From contig NZ_SJOJ01000001.1 of NCBI RefSeq assembly GCF_004330295.1, positions 186,001-250,000 of the forward strand: a stretch of DNA of 64,000 nt. Direction: 5' to 3'. Origin of the DNA: Rahnella victoriana. Lineage in GTDB: Bacteria; Pseudomonadota; Gammaproteobacteria; Enterobacterales; Enterobacteriaceae. The position numbers were made by a program, and so were the translations under genes. The notes below the pieces were generated by a model that saw nothing but the letters and a program-made list of their open reading frames with translations, did no database searches and was not told the DNA's origin. This document shows, one piece after another, positions 29,301 through 37,241 of the stretch. The stretch's first letter is position 1; every line of letters begins with the position of its first letter.

Positions 29301-29546
29301 AATCCGACCTGGACGCCATACCTGACGCTGGATGCCGTCACCACGATCGGCAATGAACCGGATGTGCAAATCGCCGACAGACGCCTGAAAGCCGAATTCA
29401 GCGACAGCTGGTGGCAGAGTGGCGCAGGTCTGGCGGGTAAACTTGGTGAAAACACCACAATTTACACCGACATCCGCTACCAGAAAGGTTTCGATTCGGA
29501 TATGGAAGGCTACAGCGGCAATCTGGGTGTGAAAGTCAATTTCTGA
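26361..29546 (+). CDS. Type Va autotransporter, pertactin/AIDA-like
   Basis: A 1061-residue outer-membrane autotransporter, probably surface-exposed. A long signal peptide of ~35 residues (basic NRNSSRSFKK, then hydrophobic ILSLLLPSFSALA) precedes a passenger (~40-700) of Asn-, Ser-, Thr- and Gly-rich beta-strand repeats typical of a parallel beta-helix. Residues ~704-755 form a PDD/PDP linker (runs of Asp-Pro with Val, Ile or Asn). The C-terminal ~305 residues are a beta-barrel domain ending VKVNF, with the terminal Phe used for BAM recognition. No RGD, protease triad or lipase motif was seen, so the passenger function is unknown. Its 5' third is AT-richer than neighbours. It is absent from E. 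coli between gltA and nei, which suggests lineage-specific gain. Confidence 0.88.
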   Translation: MEENRNSSRSFKKTLLSSAILSLLLPSFSALATATYAGGDYEFPSINSSSTPGNDGIAYIITDAGTKVTVAGEMALPGIPAPIPLKSVVSTTGNEAYAFNIINQGKLILNYADVSTTNSSKTFNIKSGGSAEIYNADISSGKNGSSVIYVSDNNSTLLGDDIRISSDATQAVGIDIRAGARANISNVNIELLVDGKRAVSVEEASAYINGLTVNQQSSGSPESQSAIYALGGKNTVIADVTIIDGNVQLTGTNSSIVDANAYSKVRLDGGIYEANGNNTSGFNIAASSATLTASNLQLTTHGANSEAINARGDTGLDHVTVTTTGDSSYALYVDSGELSDTPNAQPVTLTGKDMHIITTGVSSAAVVAARTGIMDLDGAEITTSGRNSNLLVAMNDSTLEANAVKGNSTGEGASAIRSYANSQMTISNSELSTTGALANGIYAQGFNADHQAVVTLDKSVVSSATSEGILAEGANTQINVNNGSTVQSGNGVLLKARSYTSTSTGVTTQSQINLSASDSHMEGEIIADTGSVVDVYLNSGSEWEGVTGSTHSVNIDDSSQWTVTGDSTISQMNSGGTTLFTHSGNDYSELTVNGDMTGDGVYRINTYLDDSNSPTDQIHVTGDVTGKNTLYVTSTGGSGNYTLGNGIEVITVAGTNIQGTDAFALGNSVSANAFNYGLRKGDITTGEGENWYLSTCTNYDCTTPIPDPDPIPDPTPDDNPDDNPDDVPDDVPDDIPDDVPDDNPDVNPTPTPTDDNLPWREEVPGYIAAPVLNMQYGFDAIGTYHQRTGGDVLHKDGAWGRIVGTHTENDAGRFSYDTDTWFAQLGMDLMWDKDAENTERSAGILMTLGRQNTDAQDSLRNNNPLYSVQTGSIDSDIYSFGGYYTLKAQDGGYIDAVGMGSWYKNSYDSTHDADQDGYGIALSVEAGKPFTLHENLKIEPQAQVIYQYLNLDDFSDGISHVSGVSTSNAQARGGVRLFLDNPTWTPYLTLDAVTTIGNEPDVQIADRRLKAEFSDSWWQSGAGLAGKLGENTTIYTDIRYQKGFDSDMEGYSGNLGVKVNF

Positions 29547-29563
29547 CCCTGCTCTCCTTTCTT

Positions 29564-29588
29564 AAGGGCACTCCGGTGCCCTTTTCTT
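29564..29588 (+). terminator. Autotransporter terminator
   Basis: Stem AAGGGCAC/GTGCCCTT with a short loop and TTTTCTTTTT on the plus strand, 18 nt after the autotransporter stop. On the minus strand no T-run follows, so it seems not to serve nei. Confidence 0.8.
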
Positions 29589-29596
29589 TTTATCCG

Positions 29597-30391
29597 CTAC
29601 ACCTGACACACCGGGCACCAGAAAAACGGTCGCGATGACACACTGGTTTTCATGATCGGATCACCGCAACGTTCACACGGCAGGCCCGTCCGGCCAAACA
29701 CCTTAAAACGAAACAGCGCACCGTGATGCACATTTTCATCCATCGTGCCGCGTGTGGCATAGGATAATCGCGCAACCGACAAACAGGCATCCGCCAGCGC
29801 ATCCAGTTCCGTTTCATTCAGTTCTTTGGGTTTATGTTCCGGCAGCAGCTTCGCCAGCCAGAGAATTTCCGCCCGCAGATAATTACCCAGCCCCGCCAGA
29901 AACGCCTGATCCAGCAGCATTCCGCCTAACTGACGGTTGCGGAATTTTGGCGAGAGTAACCGCTCACGAACCTGCGCGACCGTCAGACGCTCATCCAGCA
30001 CATCCGGCCCGATACGTTGCAGGAAAGGATGCCTTTCGATATCCACCGTATCGTAAATGCCAATCTCCGACGCGCTGTAAAGCAGGATCGCCGCGTCGGT
30101 GGTTTGCAGTTTCACCCGCAGCGACCGTTTGGTTTCTTTCGCCACTTCACCGGCATTCAGTACCCGCCAGACACCGTAAAGCTGATTGTGGCTGTACAAC
30201 GTCAGGCCATTGGAGAAGTGCGTCAGCAGGGCTTTTCCGCGTGTTTCAATGGCGGTGATGGTGGTTCCGCGCAACGCAGACTGATAGGGTTTCAGTGCCG
30301 GAAACGCAAACCAGGCTTCCGTCAGGGGCTTATTCACCACCGCTTCTGACAGCAAATCAGCCGCGCGCCGGATTTCAGGACCTTCTGGCAT
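29597..30391 (-). CDS. nei: Endonuclease VIII (Nei), DNA glycosylase/AP lyase
   Basis: Base-excision repair enzyme that removes oxidised pyrimidines. The N-terminal PEGPEIRRA supplies the catalytic Pro and Glu after Met removal; the helix-two-turn-helix region is [15 protein letters not shown], and the C-terminal zinc finger is CERCGDP...FWCPVCQ. 264 residues versus 263. Its ATG overlaps the pcp stop (TGATG), placing it last in the pxpBCA-pcp-nei operon, like the pxp-nei linkage in E. coli. Confidence 0.95.
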   Translation of the reverse strand: MPEGPEIRRAADLLSEAVVNKPLTEAWFAFPALKPYQSALRGTTITAIETRGKALLTHFSNGLTLYSHNQLYGVWRVLNAGEVAKETKRSLRVKLQTTDAAILLYSASEIGIYDTVDIERHPFLQRIGPDVLDERLTVAQVRERLLSPKFRNRQLGGMLLDQAFLAGLGNYLRAEILWLAKLLPEHKPKELNETELDALADACLSVARLSYATRGTMDENVHHGALFRFKVFGRTGLPCERCGDPIMKTSVSSRPFFWCPVCQV

Positions 30392-31041
30392 CAGTGAGTC
30401 GCACCCTCTGCAATTTTCAAATCTTGTTCCGTGTGCAGCGCGATGGCGATAGTCAGCTCAAGGGCGTTGAGGACAGTGTGTACTGACATACTTGGCGCGC
30501 CGGGATGTTGCGCAGCCTGTTCCGGCAGATAAGGAATATGGATAAAACCGCCCTTCACCACGTTGCAGGCCGGTTGCGCCAGACGGTGCATCAGGCCGTA
30601 CATCACATGATTACAGACGTAGGTGCCTGCGGTCTGCGACACGGAAGCCGGAATACCCGACTCGCGCAATCCGCTGACGATGGTCTTGAGCGGCAGGGTG
30701 GAAAAATACGCCGCCGGACCGTCTGCGACAATGGGTTCGTCTACCGGCTGATGGCCGTCGTTGTCTGCAATACGCGCATCATCGACGTTAATCGCCACAC
30801 GTTCGAGGCTGAAATCACATCGCCCGCCCGCCTGACCGACGCAAATCACCATTTCCGGCAGCACGTCATCAATCGCCGCATTCAGCGCATCAATCGCTTT
30901 ACCAAATACGCACGGCAACTGACGGACCACAATCTGCGCACCGGATAATTCCAGATCGCCCAGTTGTTTCACCACTTCCCATGAAGGATTGACACGTTCG
31001 CCGCCAAAAGGCTCAAAACCGGTAACTAACACTTTACGCAT
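30391..31041 (-). CDS. pcp: Pyrrolidone-carboxylate (pyroglutamyl) peptidase I
   Basis: Cytoplasmic cysteine peptidase (C15) that removes N-terminal pyroglutamate from peptides. Start [21 protein letters not shown]; the catalytic Glu lies in the [17 protein letters not shown] region, the nucleophile Cys in [14 protein letters not shown], and the His in [13 protein letters not shown]. 216 residues when started at ATG 31041. It sits 25 nt after pxpA and overlaps nei by one base. Its product 5-oxoproline is the substrate of PxpABC encoded upstream, so context supports function. Confidence 0.95.
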   Translation of the reverse strand: MRKVLVTGFEPFGGERVNPSWEVVKQLGDLELSGAQIVVRQLPCVFGKAIDALNAAIDDVLPEMVICVGQAGGRCDFSLERVAINVDDARIADNDGHQPVDEPIVADGPAAYFSTLPLKTIVSGLRESGIPASVSQTAGTYVCNHVMYGLMHRLAQPACNVVKGGFIHIPYLPEQAAQHPGAPSMSVHTVLNALELTIAIALHTEQDLKIAEGATH

Positions 31042-31066
31042 AGGGACTCCCCGGAAACTGCAAAAA

Positions 31067-31804
31067 TCAGCCTGCGCTGACCTGAATAGCCTGCTCATTA
31101 AACGCCGCACGCAGACGACGCGCAAAGGTCAGCGCGTGCTCACCATCACCGTGAAGGCAGACGGTATCGGCGTTAACCGGCACCCAGACGCCTTCGCGGC
31201 TGAGCACTTTTTTCTGCTGTACCATCGCCAGCGTCTGATCCAGCGCCAGTTCGTCGCTTTCGATCATCGCATCCGGCTGACTGCGCGGCACCAGCGTGCC
31301 GTTGTGCTGATAACGCCGGTCGGCAAACACTTCCTCGCGGGTGGTCAGTCCGAGACGCTCACCGGCGCGGATAAGCTCACTGCCCGCCAGCCCGACCAGA
31401 CGCAATGCGGGATCGACGTCATACACCGCGCGGGCGATGGCATCCGCCAGCACGGCATCGGTCGCAGCCTGGTTGTACAGCATGCCATGTGGCTTCACAT
31501 GCACCATCATTCCGCCCTGCGCACGGGTGATGGCGGCCAGCGCCCCCAGCTGATACACCACCTGCGCATACACCGTTTCGGCAGGCAGTTGCATGGCGGT
31601 GCGGCCAAAGTTTTCCCGGTCAGGGAACCCGGGGTGCGCGCCAATTGCCACGCCGTATTTCATCGCCCAGCGAACCGATTGCTGCATGGTCTGCGCGTCA
31701 CCGGCGTGAAATCCGCAGGCGATATTGGCGGAGCTGACCAGTTGCAACAGCGCCTCGTCATGGGCACAGCCTTCGCCCAGATCGGCATTGAGATCAACGA
31801 TCAT
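31067..31804 (-). CDS. pxpA: 5-oxoprolinase subunit PxpA (LamB/YcsF family)
   Basis: Subunit of the ATP-dependent bacterial 5-oxoprolinase that opens 5-oxo-L-proline to glutamate. LamB/YcsF signature [17 protein letters not shown] at the N-terminus and [12 protein letters not shown] with metal-type His residues. [10 protein letters not shown] and [17 protein letters not shown] are also conserved. 245 residues from ATG 31804 versus 244 in E. coli YbgL. Its start overlaps the end of pxpC by 11 nt. Confidence 0.95.
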   Translation of the reverse strand: MIVDLNADLGEGCAHDEALLQLVSSANIACGFHAGDAQTMQQSVRWAMKYGVAIGAHPGFPDRENFGRTAMQLPAETVYAQVVYQLGALAAITRAQGGMMVHVKPHGMLYNQAATDAVLADAIARAVYDVDPALRLVGLAGSELIRAGERLGLTTREEVFADRRYQHNGTLVPRSQPDAMIESDELALDQTLAMVQQKKVLSREGVWVPVNADTVCLHGDGEHALTFARRLRAAFNEQAIQVSAG

Positions 31805-32723
31805 ACAACCCCCGTTTAATCTGTTCGATAAAGAGTGACTGCTCACGCAGTGCTTTCTGCGCCTCTTCCGGCGTGCATTTTACAAAGTGAACCGGCTCGC
31901 CAAGGCGGATCTGCGCCAGATTGTACAAATCGGCTTCGATGACGCAGGCGATACGCGGATAGCCGCCGGTGGTCTGGGCATCGGCCATCAGCACAATCGG
32001 CTGGCCGCCATGCGGCACCTGCACCACGCCGGGCAATAAGCCGTGCGAGAGCATTTCGCGGTCGGTTTCGCGTTTCAGGGTGTGGCCGTGCAGACGGTAA
32101 CCCATGCGGTTACTTTGCGGGCTAAGCTGCCACGATGCGCGCCAGAATTCTTCCCGCGACTGCGCACTGAATTCCTGATATTCCGGCCCCGGCAGCGCAC
32201 GGATGCGGTTACCGAACAGCAGCTGTTTGATGCCACCGGCAATTTTCGGATGATGGAAAGTATCGCCGGTCGGCAACATATCGCCGTCCTGCAACGGACG
32301 CCCGTGGAAGCCGCCGAAACGGGCTTTCAGATCGGTGCTGCGCGATCCCATCACTTCCGGCACATCAATGCCGCCGGAAATCGCCAGATAGCTGCGCATC
32401 CCGCGCACCGGCGTTTTCAGGGTCAGTACCTGGCCCGGCCTGACCGCATAGCGCCAGCCGGTCCAGACGTCTTTGCCGTCAAGCTGCGCGTGACAGCCCG
32501 CACCGGTCAGTGCGATCCAGCCTTCGCGGTGAAACTCGGCACTGAATTGTCCGAGGGTGATTTCCAGCCCGGCGGCATTTTCATCGTTGCCGACCAGCAG
32601 GTTAGCGATACGCAACGCCGGTGTATCCAGCGCACCGGACTGACTGACGCCCTGCTGGCGATAACCGTTGCGTCCCATATCCTGCACCGTGGTGAACATC
32701 CCGGCGCGTAAAACCTTCAGCAT
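31794..32723 (-). CDS. pxpC: 5-oxoprolinase subunit PxpC (KipA-like carboxyltransferase domain)
   Basis: Second 5-oxoprolinase subunit, homologous to the C-terminal part of allophanate hydrolase subunit 2. N-terminus [33 protein letters not shown], then [22 protein letters not shown] and the C-terminal [22 protein letters not shown] signature. 309 residues versus 310 in E. coli YbgK. Overlaps pxpB by 7 nt and pxpA by 11 nt, so the complex is translationally coupled. Confidence 0.95.
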   Translation of the reverse strand: MLKVLRAGMFTTVQDMGRNGYRQQGVSQSGALDTPALRIANLLVGNDENAAGLEITLGQFSAEFHREGWIALTGAGCHAQLDGKDVWTGWRYAVRPGQVLTLKTPVRGMRSYLAISGGIDVPEVMGSRSTDLKARFGGFHGRPLQDGDMLPTGDTFHHPKIAGGIKQLLFGNRIRALPGPEYQEFSAQSREEFWRASWQLSPQSNRMGYRLHGHTLKRETDREMLSHGLLPGVVQVPHGGQPIVLMADAQTTGGYPRIACVIEADLYNLAQIRLGEPVHFVKCTPEEAQKALREQSLFIEQIKRGLYDR

Positions 32724-33382
32724 ACGCCCTCCTTTTGCGGCACGAAACGCACGCTGTCACCCGGTAACAGCAAGGTCGGCGTCGCACGCAGCGGATCAAA
32801 CATCGCCAGCGGCGTCTGCCCGATCAGCTGCCAGCCACCCGGCGTCGCCAGCGGATAAATCCCAGTCTGACTGCCGCCGATCCCAACCGAACCGGCAGGC
32901 ACCGACAATCGCGGTTCGCCATGGCGCGGCGTCGCCAGCGTTTCCGGCAGACCGCCGAGATAAGGAAAACCGGGCTGGAAACCGAGAAAATACACGGTGT
33001 AAGCCGTCCCGGCATGGCATTCCACCACCTGACGCGGCGTCATGCCGGTATGGTGCGCCACGTTGTCCAGATCCGGCCCCTGCACACCGCCGTAAATCAC
33101 CGGAATTTCGATCAGCCGCGATTCCGGCTCAATGGCCTCACTTTCTTCCCACCAGTTTTGCAGACGCTCGATGGCATCCAGCGCGGAACTTTGCGCCTCG
33201 GTGAGTAATACCGTCAGATTATTCATACCGGGAATGACTTCGCGTACGCCCGGATAGGTGGCGCGATCCTGTAAACGTTGCGCCAGCCCCCAAATTCGCT
33301 GCTGGCTTGTCAGCGACACCGGCGGTTCCAGCTCCAGCACTACCGCGCGTTCACCCAGCAGGTAACATCGTGCTCGTTGCAC
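32717..33382 (-). CDS. pxpB: 5-oxoprolinase subunit PxpB (KipI-like)
   Basis: First gene of the pxpB-pxpC-pxpA-pcp-nei operon. KipI/allophanate hydrolase subunit-1 fold: [21 protein letters not shown] at the N-terminus, GYPFLG-type motif [23 protein letters not shown], and [24 protein letters not shown]. 221 residues versus 218. ybgI, which precedes it in E. coli, has here been separated by a divergent MFS gene. Confidence 0.95.
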   Translation of the reverse strand: MQRARCYLLGERAVVLELEPPVSLTSQQRIWGLAQRLQDRATYPGVREVIPGMNNLTVLLTEAQSSALDAIERLQNWWEESEAIEPESRLIEIPVIYGGVQGPDLDNVAHHTGMTPRQVVECHAGTAYTVYFLGFQPGFPYLGGLPETLATPRHGEPRLSVPAGSVGIGGSQTGIYPLATPGGWQLIGQTPLAMFDPLRATPTLLLPGDSVRFVPQKEGVC

Positions 33383-33607
33383 TCAGACACTCCTCAAAGA
33401 AGGGTTGTGGATCATCGGGTTATTCATCAAATCAATAGCGTGAGATTTGTTATCAGTTATGCGGGAAACAGAGTGCTGATGTCAACTCATCTGCCCGTTT
33501 GCACGGGACACTGAGGTTTCGCCCGCCGCCTGCACCTGCTACTCTCAGAAATGTTGCTGTTTTTTTAGCGTTTGGATAACGCCTTCGTTACACAATAGGG
33601 ATGGCCT

Positions 33608-35050
33608 GTGAGAAAACCATTAGCACTCTTTTTTCCGCTCTATACCACGACATTACTGATGCTGCTGGGTTCCGGCCTGCTGACGACTTATATTTCCCTG
33701 CGTCTTTCGGCGGTTCACGTCAGCGGCGCGATGATCGGGGCAATCATTGCGGCCAACTACATCGGGCTGGTGATCGGCGGCAAAGTCGGCCACATCCTGA
33801 TCGCCCGCGTCGGTCACATCCGCGCTTACGTTTCCTGTTCCGGGATCATCACTGCCGCCGTGCTGGGTCACGGCCTGACGGACATCATTCCTGTCTGGGT
33901 GGTGCTGCGCCTGATCATCGGCTTATGCATGATGGTGCAATATATGGTGCTGGAAAGCTGGCTTAATGATCAGGCGGAGGCCAACCAGCGCGGCGTGGTA
34001 TTCGGCTTTTATATGGTGGCGTCTTATCTCGGCATGGCGCTCGGCCAGGTGGTGCTGATGCTCAACAGCGATTTAGGCGTCAGTACGCTGATCGTTATCG
34101 CGTTATGTTTCGCGTTGTGTCTGGTGCCGATTGCGCTGACGACGCGCACCAACGTCGGCCATATGTCTCCGGCGCCGATGGAACTGAAATTCTTTATTGG
34201 CGCGATCCCCAAAGTGCTGGCGATCACGCTGTTAATCGGCATGGTCGTCGGTTCGTTCTACGGACTCGCGCCGATTTACACCAGCCAGCAGGCACTGAGC
34301 ACGCAGCAAACCGGCCTGTTTATGGCGCTGGCGATTTTCGCCGGGCTGCTGGCCCAGTTTCCGCTCAGCTGGTTGTCGGATCGCTATAACCGCAACATGC
34401 TGATGCGCATTAACGCCATTCTGCTGGCAGTGGCTGCCCTGCCGCTGGCGCTGGTCAGCCACATTTCGTTTCCGCTGCTGCTCGGTATTGGCTTTGTCGT
34501 CAGCCTGATGCAGTTCACGCTGTACCCGCTGGTCGTCGCACTGGCGAATGACATGATTGAACCGGAACGCCGCGTGTCGCTTTCCGCTTGTCTGCTGATG
34601 GCCTTTGGCGTCGGTGCCTGTATCGGCCCGCTGGCGGTTGGCGCGCTGATCCAGCCATTAGGCGGCAATATCCTTTACGCCTTTTTCGCCCTGTGTGGGG
34701 CCGGAATTGTGGCGCTGAGCCGGACGTCGAAGAAAGAAGAAGAAACCCAGATGGCCGTCGATGCGCCGGTGCCGCACATCGCCATGCCGGACAGCCTGAG
34801 CAGTTCTCCGCTCTCCCCTGCACTGAACCCGGCGTTTGACGAACAGATGATTCAGGAGACCATGCCCGCCCCGGAAAACGTGGTGGAACCGCAGGTTGAG
34901 GAAAGCGAAAACGTGGAGGAAGAAGAAGAGGAAAGCAAGTATCCACCGCAGGGCGCAGACCCTGAAGTGGATACCGGATTACAGCGGGCGTTTACCCTGC
35001 TGGAAGACAGCGTGTCTGATGAGTCATCGGATAAAATGTCTCAGAAGTGA
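33608..35050 (+). CDS. MFS transporter, YcaD-like, with long acidic C-terminal tail
   Basis: Twelve predicted membrane helices in residues ~1-372; the loop between helices 2 and 3 (GKVGHILIARVGHIRAY) and SDRYNRNMLMRINA after helix 8 match the MFS pattern, and overall layout resembles the YcaD group, whose substrate is unknown. Residues ~375-480 form a hydrophilic tail with runs of Glu (EESENVEEEEEES) and many Pro, absent from YcaD. GTG start at 33608 follows AGGG. Divergent from pxpB with a 225-bp gap, so regulation by or transport for the oxoproline operon is possible but not shown. Confidence 0.8.
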   Translation: MRKPLALFFPLYTTTLLMLLGSGLLTTYISLRLSAVHVSGAMIGAIIAANYIGLVIGGKVGHILIARVGHIRAYVSCSGIITAAVLGHGLTDIIPVWVVLRLIIGLCMMVQYMVLESWLNDQAEANQRGVVFGFYMVASYLGMALGQVVLMLNSDLGVSTLIVIALCFALCLVPIALTTRTNVGHMSPAPMELKFFIGAIPKVLAITLLIGMVVGSFYGLAPIYTSQQALSTQQTGLFMALAIFAGLLAQFPLSWLSDRYNRNMLMRINAILLAVAALPLALVSHISFPLLLGIGFVVSLMQFTLYPLVVALANDMIEPERRVSLSACLLMAFGVGACIGPLAVGALIQPLGGNILYAFFALCGAGIVALSRTSKKEEETQMAVDAPVPHIAMPDSLSSSPLSPALNPAFDEQMIQETMPAPENVVEPQVEESENVEEEEEESKYPPQGADPEVDTGLQRAFTLLEDSVSDESSDKMSQK

Positions 35051-35051
35051 G

Positions 35052-35166
35052 GGGCGTAATCGTTGCAGTCAGTTTGGATCCGGCCAGCGCACAGGGACAG
35101 GAGCGTACAGTGAGTACGTGACTGGCACGCGCACTGCCCGGATTCAAAATGGCAAAAAAGATAGCC
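35052..35166. repeat. ERIC-like imperfect palindrome
   Basis: A ~115-bp palindromic element in the convergent gap between the MFS gene and ybgI. Ends GGGGC/GCCCC, inner arms TTTGGATCCGGCCAGCGC and GCGCACTGCCCGGATTC, centre CAGGAGCGTACAGTGAGTACGTGACTGG. The centre resembles the ERIC core AGGAGCTTACATAAGTAAG-TGACTGG. It could also work as a bidirectional terminator hairpin for the two convergent genes. Confidence 0.55.
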
Positions 35167-35167
35167 C

Positions 35168-35911
35168 CTAGGCTGGGTTATCGATGTCGATAAACATAAC
35201 GTCCAACCCATGTTCTGCCTGAAGCCATTCACCCAGTGCTTTCACGCCATAACGTTCGGTGGCGTGATGGCCTGCGGCGAAGAAATGCAGCCCCATTTCG
35301 CGGGCGATGTGTATGGTTTGTTCGGACACTTCACCGCTGATGAAGGCATCGACGCCAAATTCCGCCGCTTTCTGAATATAGCCCTGACCGCCGCCGGAAC
35401 ACCATGCCACGCGGCGGATTTCAGCCGGGGCATTCTGTGAGCTGTGCAGCACGTTGCGATCCAGCGTGACTTCAATCCGCTGGCGGAATTCCTCACCGGT
35501 CAGCGGTTTTTCCAGCTCACCGTAGGGCAGCAAAATAGCGATTTCACCCTGCACGGTGATACCGAACAGTTTTGCCAGTTGCGCGTTATTGCCGAGTTCC
35601 GGATGTCCGTCCAGCGGCAGGTGGTAGGCGTACATATTGGTGTCTGTCGCCAGCAGGGTTTTGAGACGGTTGCGTTTCATGCCACGGATTTCCGTCGGCT
35701 CGTCTTTCCAGAAATAACCGTGATGCACCAGCACCGCGTCCGCTTCAACGGCTATCGCGGCATCCAGCAGATCCTGCGACGCCGTCACGCCGGTGACCAC
35801 GCGCTGTACTTCGCGACGTCCTTCGACCTGCAATCCGTTCGGTGCGTAATCTTTGTAATTGCTGATATCCAGTTTCTGGTTAATCAGCTGTTCAAGCTGG
35901 AGGTTGTTCAT
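35168..35911 (-). CDS. ybgI: NIF3/DUF34 family metal-binding protein YbgI
   Basis: Toroidal hexameric protein with a dinuclear metal site, of unknown reaction; some family members act as GTP cyclohydrolase I-type 2. Metal-ligand motifs: AVLVHHGYFWK near residue 65, HLPLDGHPELGNNAQ near residue 100, and AGHHATERYG near residue 218. 247 residues from ATG 35911, as in E. coli; an extension to 35968 lacks family support. In E. coli it precedes pxpB in one operon; here it is separate. Confidence 0.93.
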   Translation of the reverse strand: MNNLQLEQLINQKLDISNYKDYAPNGLQVEGRREVQRVVTGVTASQDLLDAAIAVEADAVLVHHGYFWKDEPTEIRGMKRNRLKTLLATDTNMYAYHLPLDGHPELGNNAQLAKLFGITVQGEIAILLPYGELEKPLTGEEFRQRIEVTLDRNVLHSSQNAPAEIRRVAWCSGGGQGYIQKAAEFGVDAFISGEVSEQTIHIAREMGLHFFAAGHHATERYGVKALGEWLQAEHGLDVMFIDIDNPA

Positions 35912-35983
35912 GGCGTTCCACTCTTCATTAAATATCGCCAGAGGATAACGCAAGCGGCGGCCCGACAACAGCCACCGGGCCGG

Positions 35984-36496
35984 TTAGTTAAACCATTTTC
36001 CGGCTTTAATTTCCTGCGCCTTGCCTTCACTGATCATCTTCGCCTGACTGCCCTGTGACAAATTGCGGTTAGCATCCGCCTGAGACTGGGTGACATCCGT
36101 CTGTGCAGCCTGCTGTTTGAGATCCTGCGCAATAAACTCATTTTCATGCGCGGTACGCGCCTGCAGTTGCTGCAATTCCAGTTTCTTTTTATCCACATTT
36201 AACTGTCGTAGCTGATCTTCATAATTCTGATCGCGGTGTTTATCTTTTAACCGCTCGGCTTCCCGCGCTCTGGCGCGTGCATTGGCGGCGGCAATCCGTT
36301 TATTACGCTCGGCCTCACGGTAACGGTAATAAGCCTCTTCGCGGGCCTGATAATCATCCCATCGTGCCTGCTCTTCCGCCTGCCCCTGATTTTCTGCCTG
36401 CGCGACATTCGATAATTGTTGCTGTAAATCGGCTGAAAAAACGGCAGCCGGAGACACTGAAAGGAATAACATCAGTAATACAATTTTATTTTTCAT
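35984..36496 (-). CDS. Small periplasmic coiled-coil protein (DUF5384-like)
   Basis: Hypothetical 170-residue protein with a Sec signal peptide (~1-21, MKNKIVLLMLFLSVSPAAVFS). The remainder is highly charged and Gln-rich, with a continuous heptad-like helix ~25-125 (RYREAERNKRIAAANARARARE, DKKKLELQQLQARTA). No cysteine or enzymatic motif. It resembles proteins annotated DUF5384 in related genera, from memory only. It starts 12 nt after the glycine-zipper lipoprotein gene, so the two probably form an envelope-related pair. Confidence 0.75.
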   Translation of the reverse strand: MKNKIVLLMLFLSVSPAAVFSADLQQQLSNVAQAENQGQAEEQARWDDYQAREEAYYRYREAERNKRIAAANARARAREAERLKDKHRDQNYEDQLRQLNVDKKKLELQQLQARTAHENEFIAQDLKQQAAQTDVTQSQADANRNLSQGSQAKMISEGKAQEIKAGKWFN

Positions 36497-36508
36497 GATA
36501 TCCCTTGT

Positions 36509-37018
36509 TTATTTTCCAGCCGGACAAGTGCTGTTTGGCTGAATACGGGTTTCATTCTTTTGCGTCATAAAGACTACCGCCAGCCCGTTAGTAAACTGGC
36601 AGGCGCGCCCGACCTGAACCGAAGTATATATTTTCGTATCATCTTTATAACTGAGGCTGACCCCTTCCACCGTATTACGGCTGTTCACCGCAGAGCCGGT
36701 GACGCCGCCAAGCGTAGCCCCGCCCACCGCGCCACCGACCGCCGCCAGATCACCGCCATGCCCCAGCGCATAGCCCGCGACACCGCCGGCGATAGCGCCC
36801 AGAACCGAGCCTACCAGCGTAGCGGTATTCCGGTTATCCTGATTATTGACCGTTATTTTGGCGGGTAAGACTGAAAGTATATTGACCGTACGCGTTTCCT
36901 GTCGCGTATTTAACTGGTCAGTGGTAAAGGTATCCGCAGCATATTGATCGGCATTAGACTGACAGCCGGTTAATAAAGCCATTAACACGAAAGATGAAAC
37001 CGCTATTTTTGTTTTCAC
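36509..37018 (-). CDS. Glycine-zipper outer-membrane-type lipoprotein
   Basis: 169-residue lipoprotein: signal with lipobox LLTGC (Cys19), then Gln and Ser, which does not contain the Asp at +2 that retains proteins in the inner membrane. Residues ~68-112 are a glycine zipper with repeated GxxxG (GSVLGAIAGGVAGYALGHGG, VGGAVGGATLGGVTG), as in SlyB/Rick_17kDa-type proteins. The C-terminal ~55 residues form a small beta-rich domain with two Cys. GTG start with AGGG site. Precedes the coiled-coil gene. Function unknown; possible envelope-stress or membrane-integrity role is inference from family type. Confidence 0.78.
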   Translation of the reverse strand: MKTKIAVSSFVLMALLTGCQSNADQYAADTFTTDQLNTRQETRTVNILSVLPAKITVNNQDNRNTATLVGSVLGAIAGGVAGYALGHGGDLAAVGGAVGGATLGGVTGSAVNSRNTVEGVSLSYKDDTKIYTSVQVGRACQFTNGLAVVFMTQKNETRIQPNSTCPAGK

Positions 37019-37241
37019 AATTATTCCCTGTGGTTTATGTTCTTTATTATCAGAACACCTTGCGGGAATAATACGGCGGAGAATTTTTACCTGCTGTCAG
37101 GATTTGTCTTTCGTCATGACGAATTCTTTACACTTAATCCATAATTCATGTTCCGAAGCCCGTTGCAGAGTTTTCATTTCTCCACAATTGACTCGGAACA
37201 ATCTTAATTAAAAATCAGGCCAGAATAAGGGGGGTAACGCA

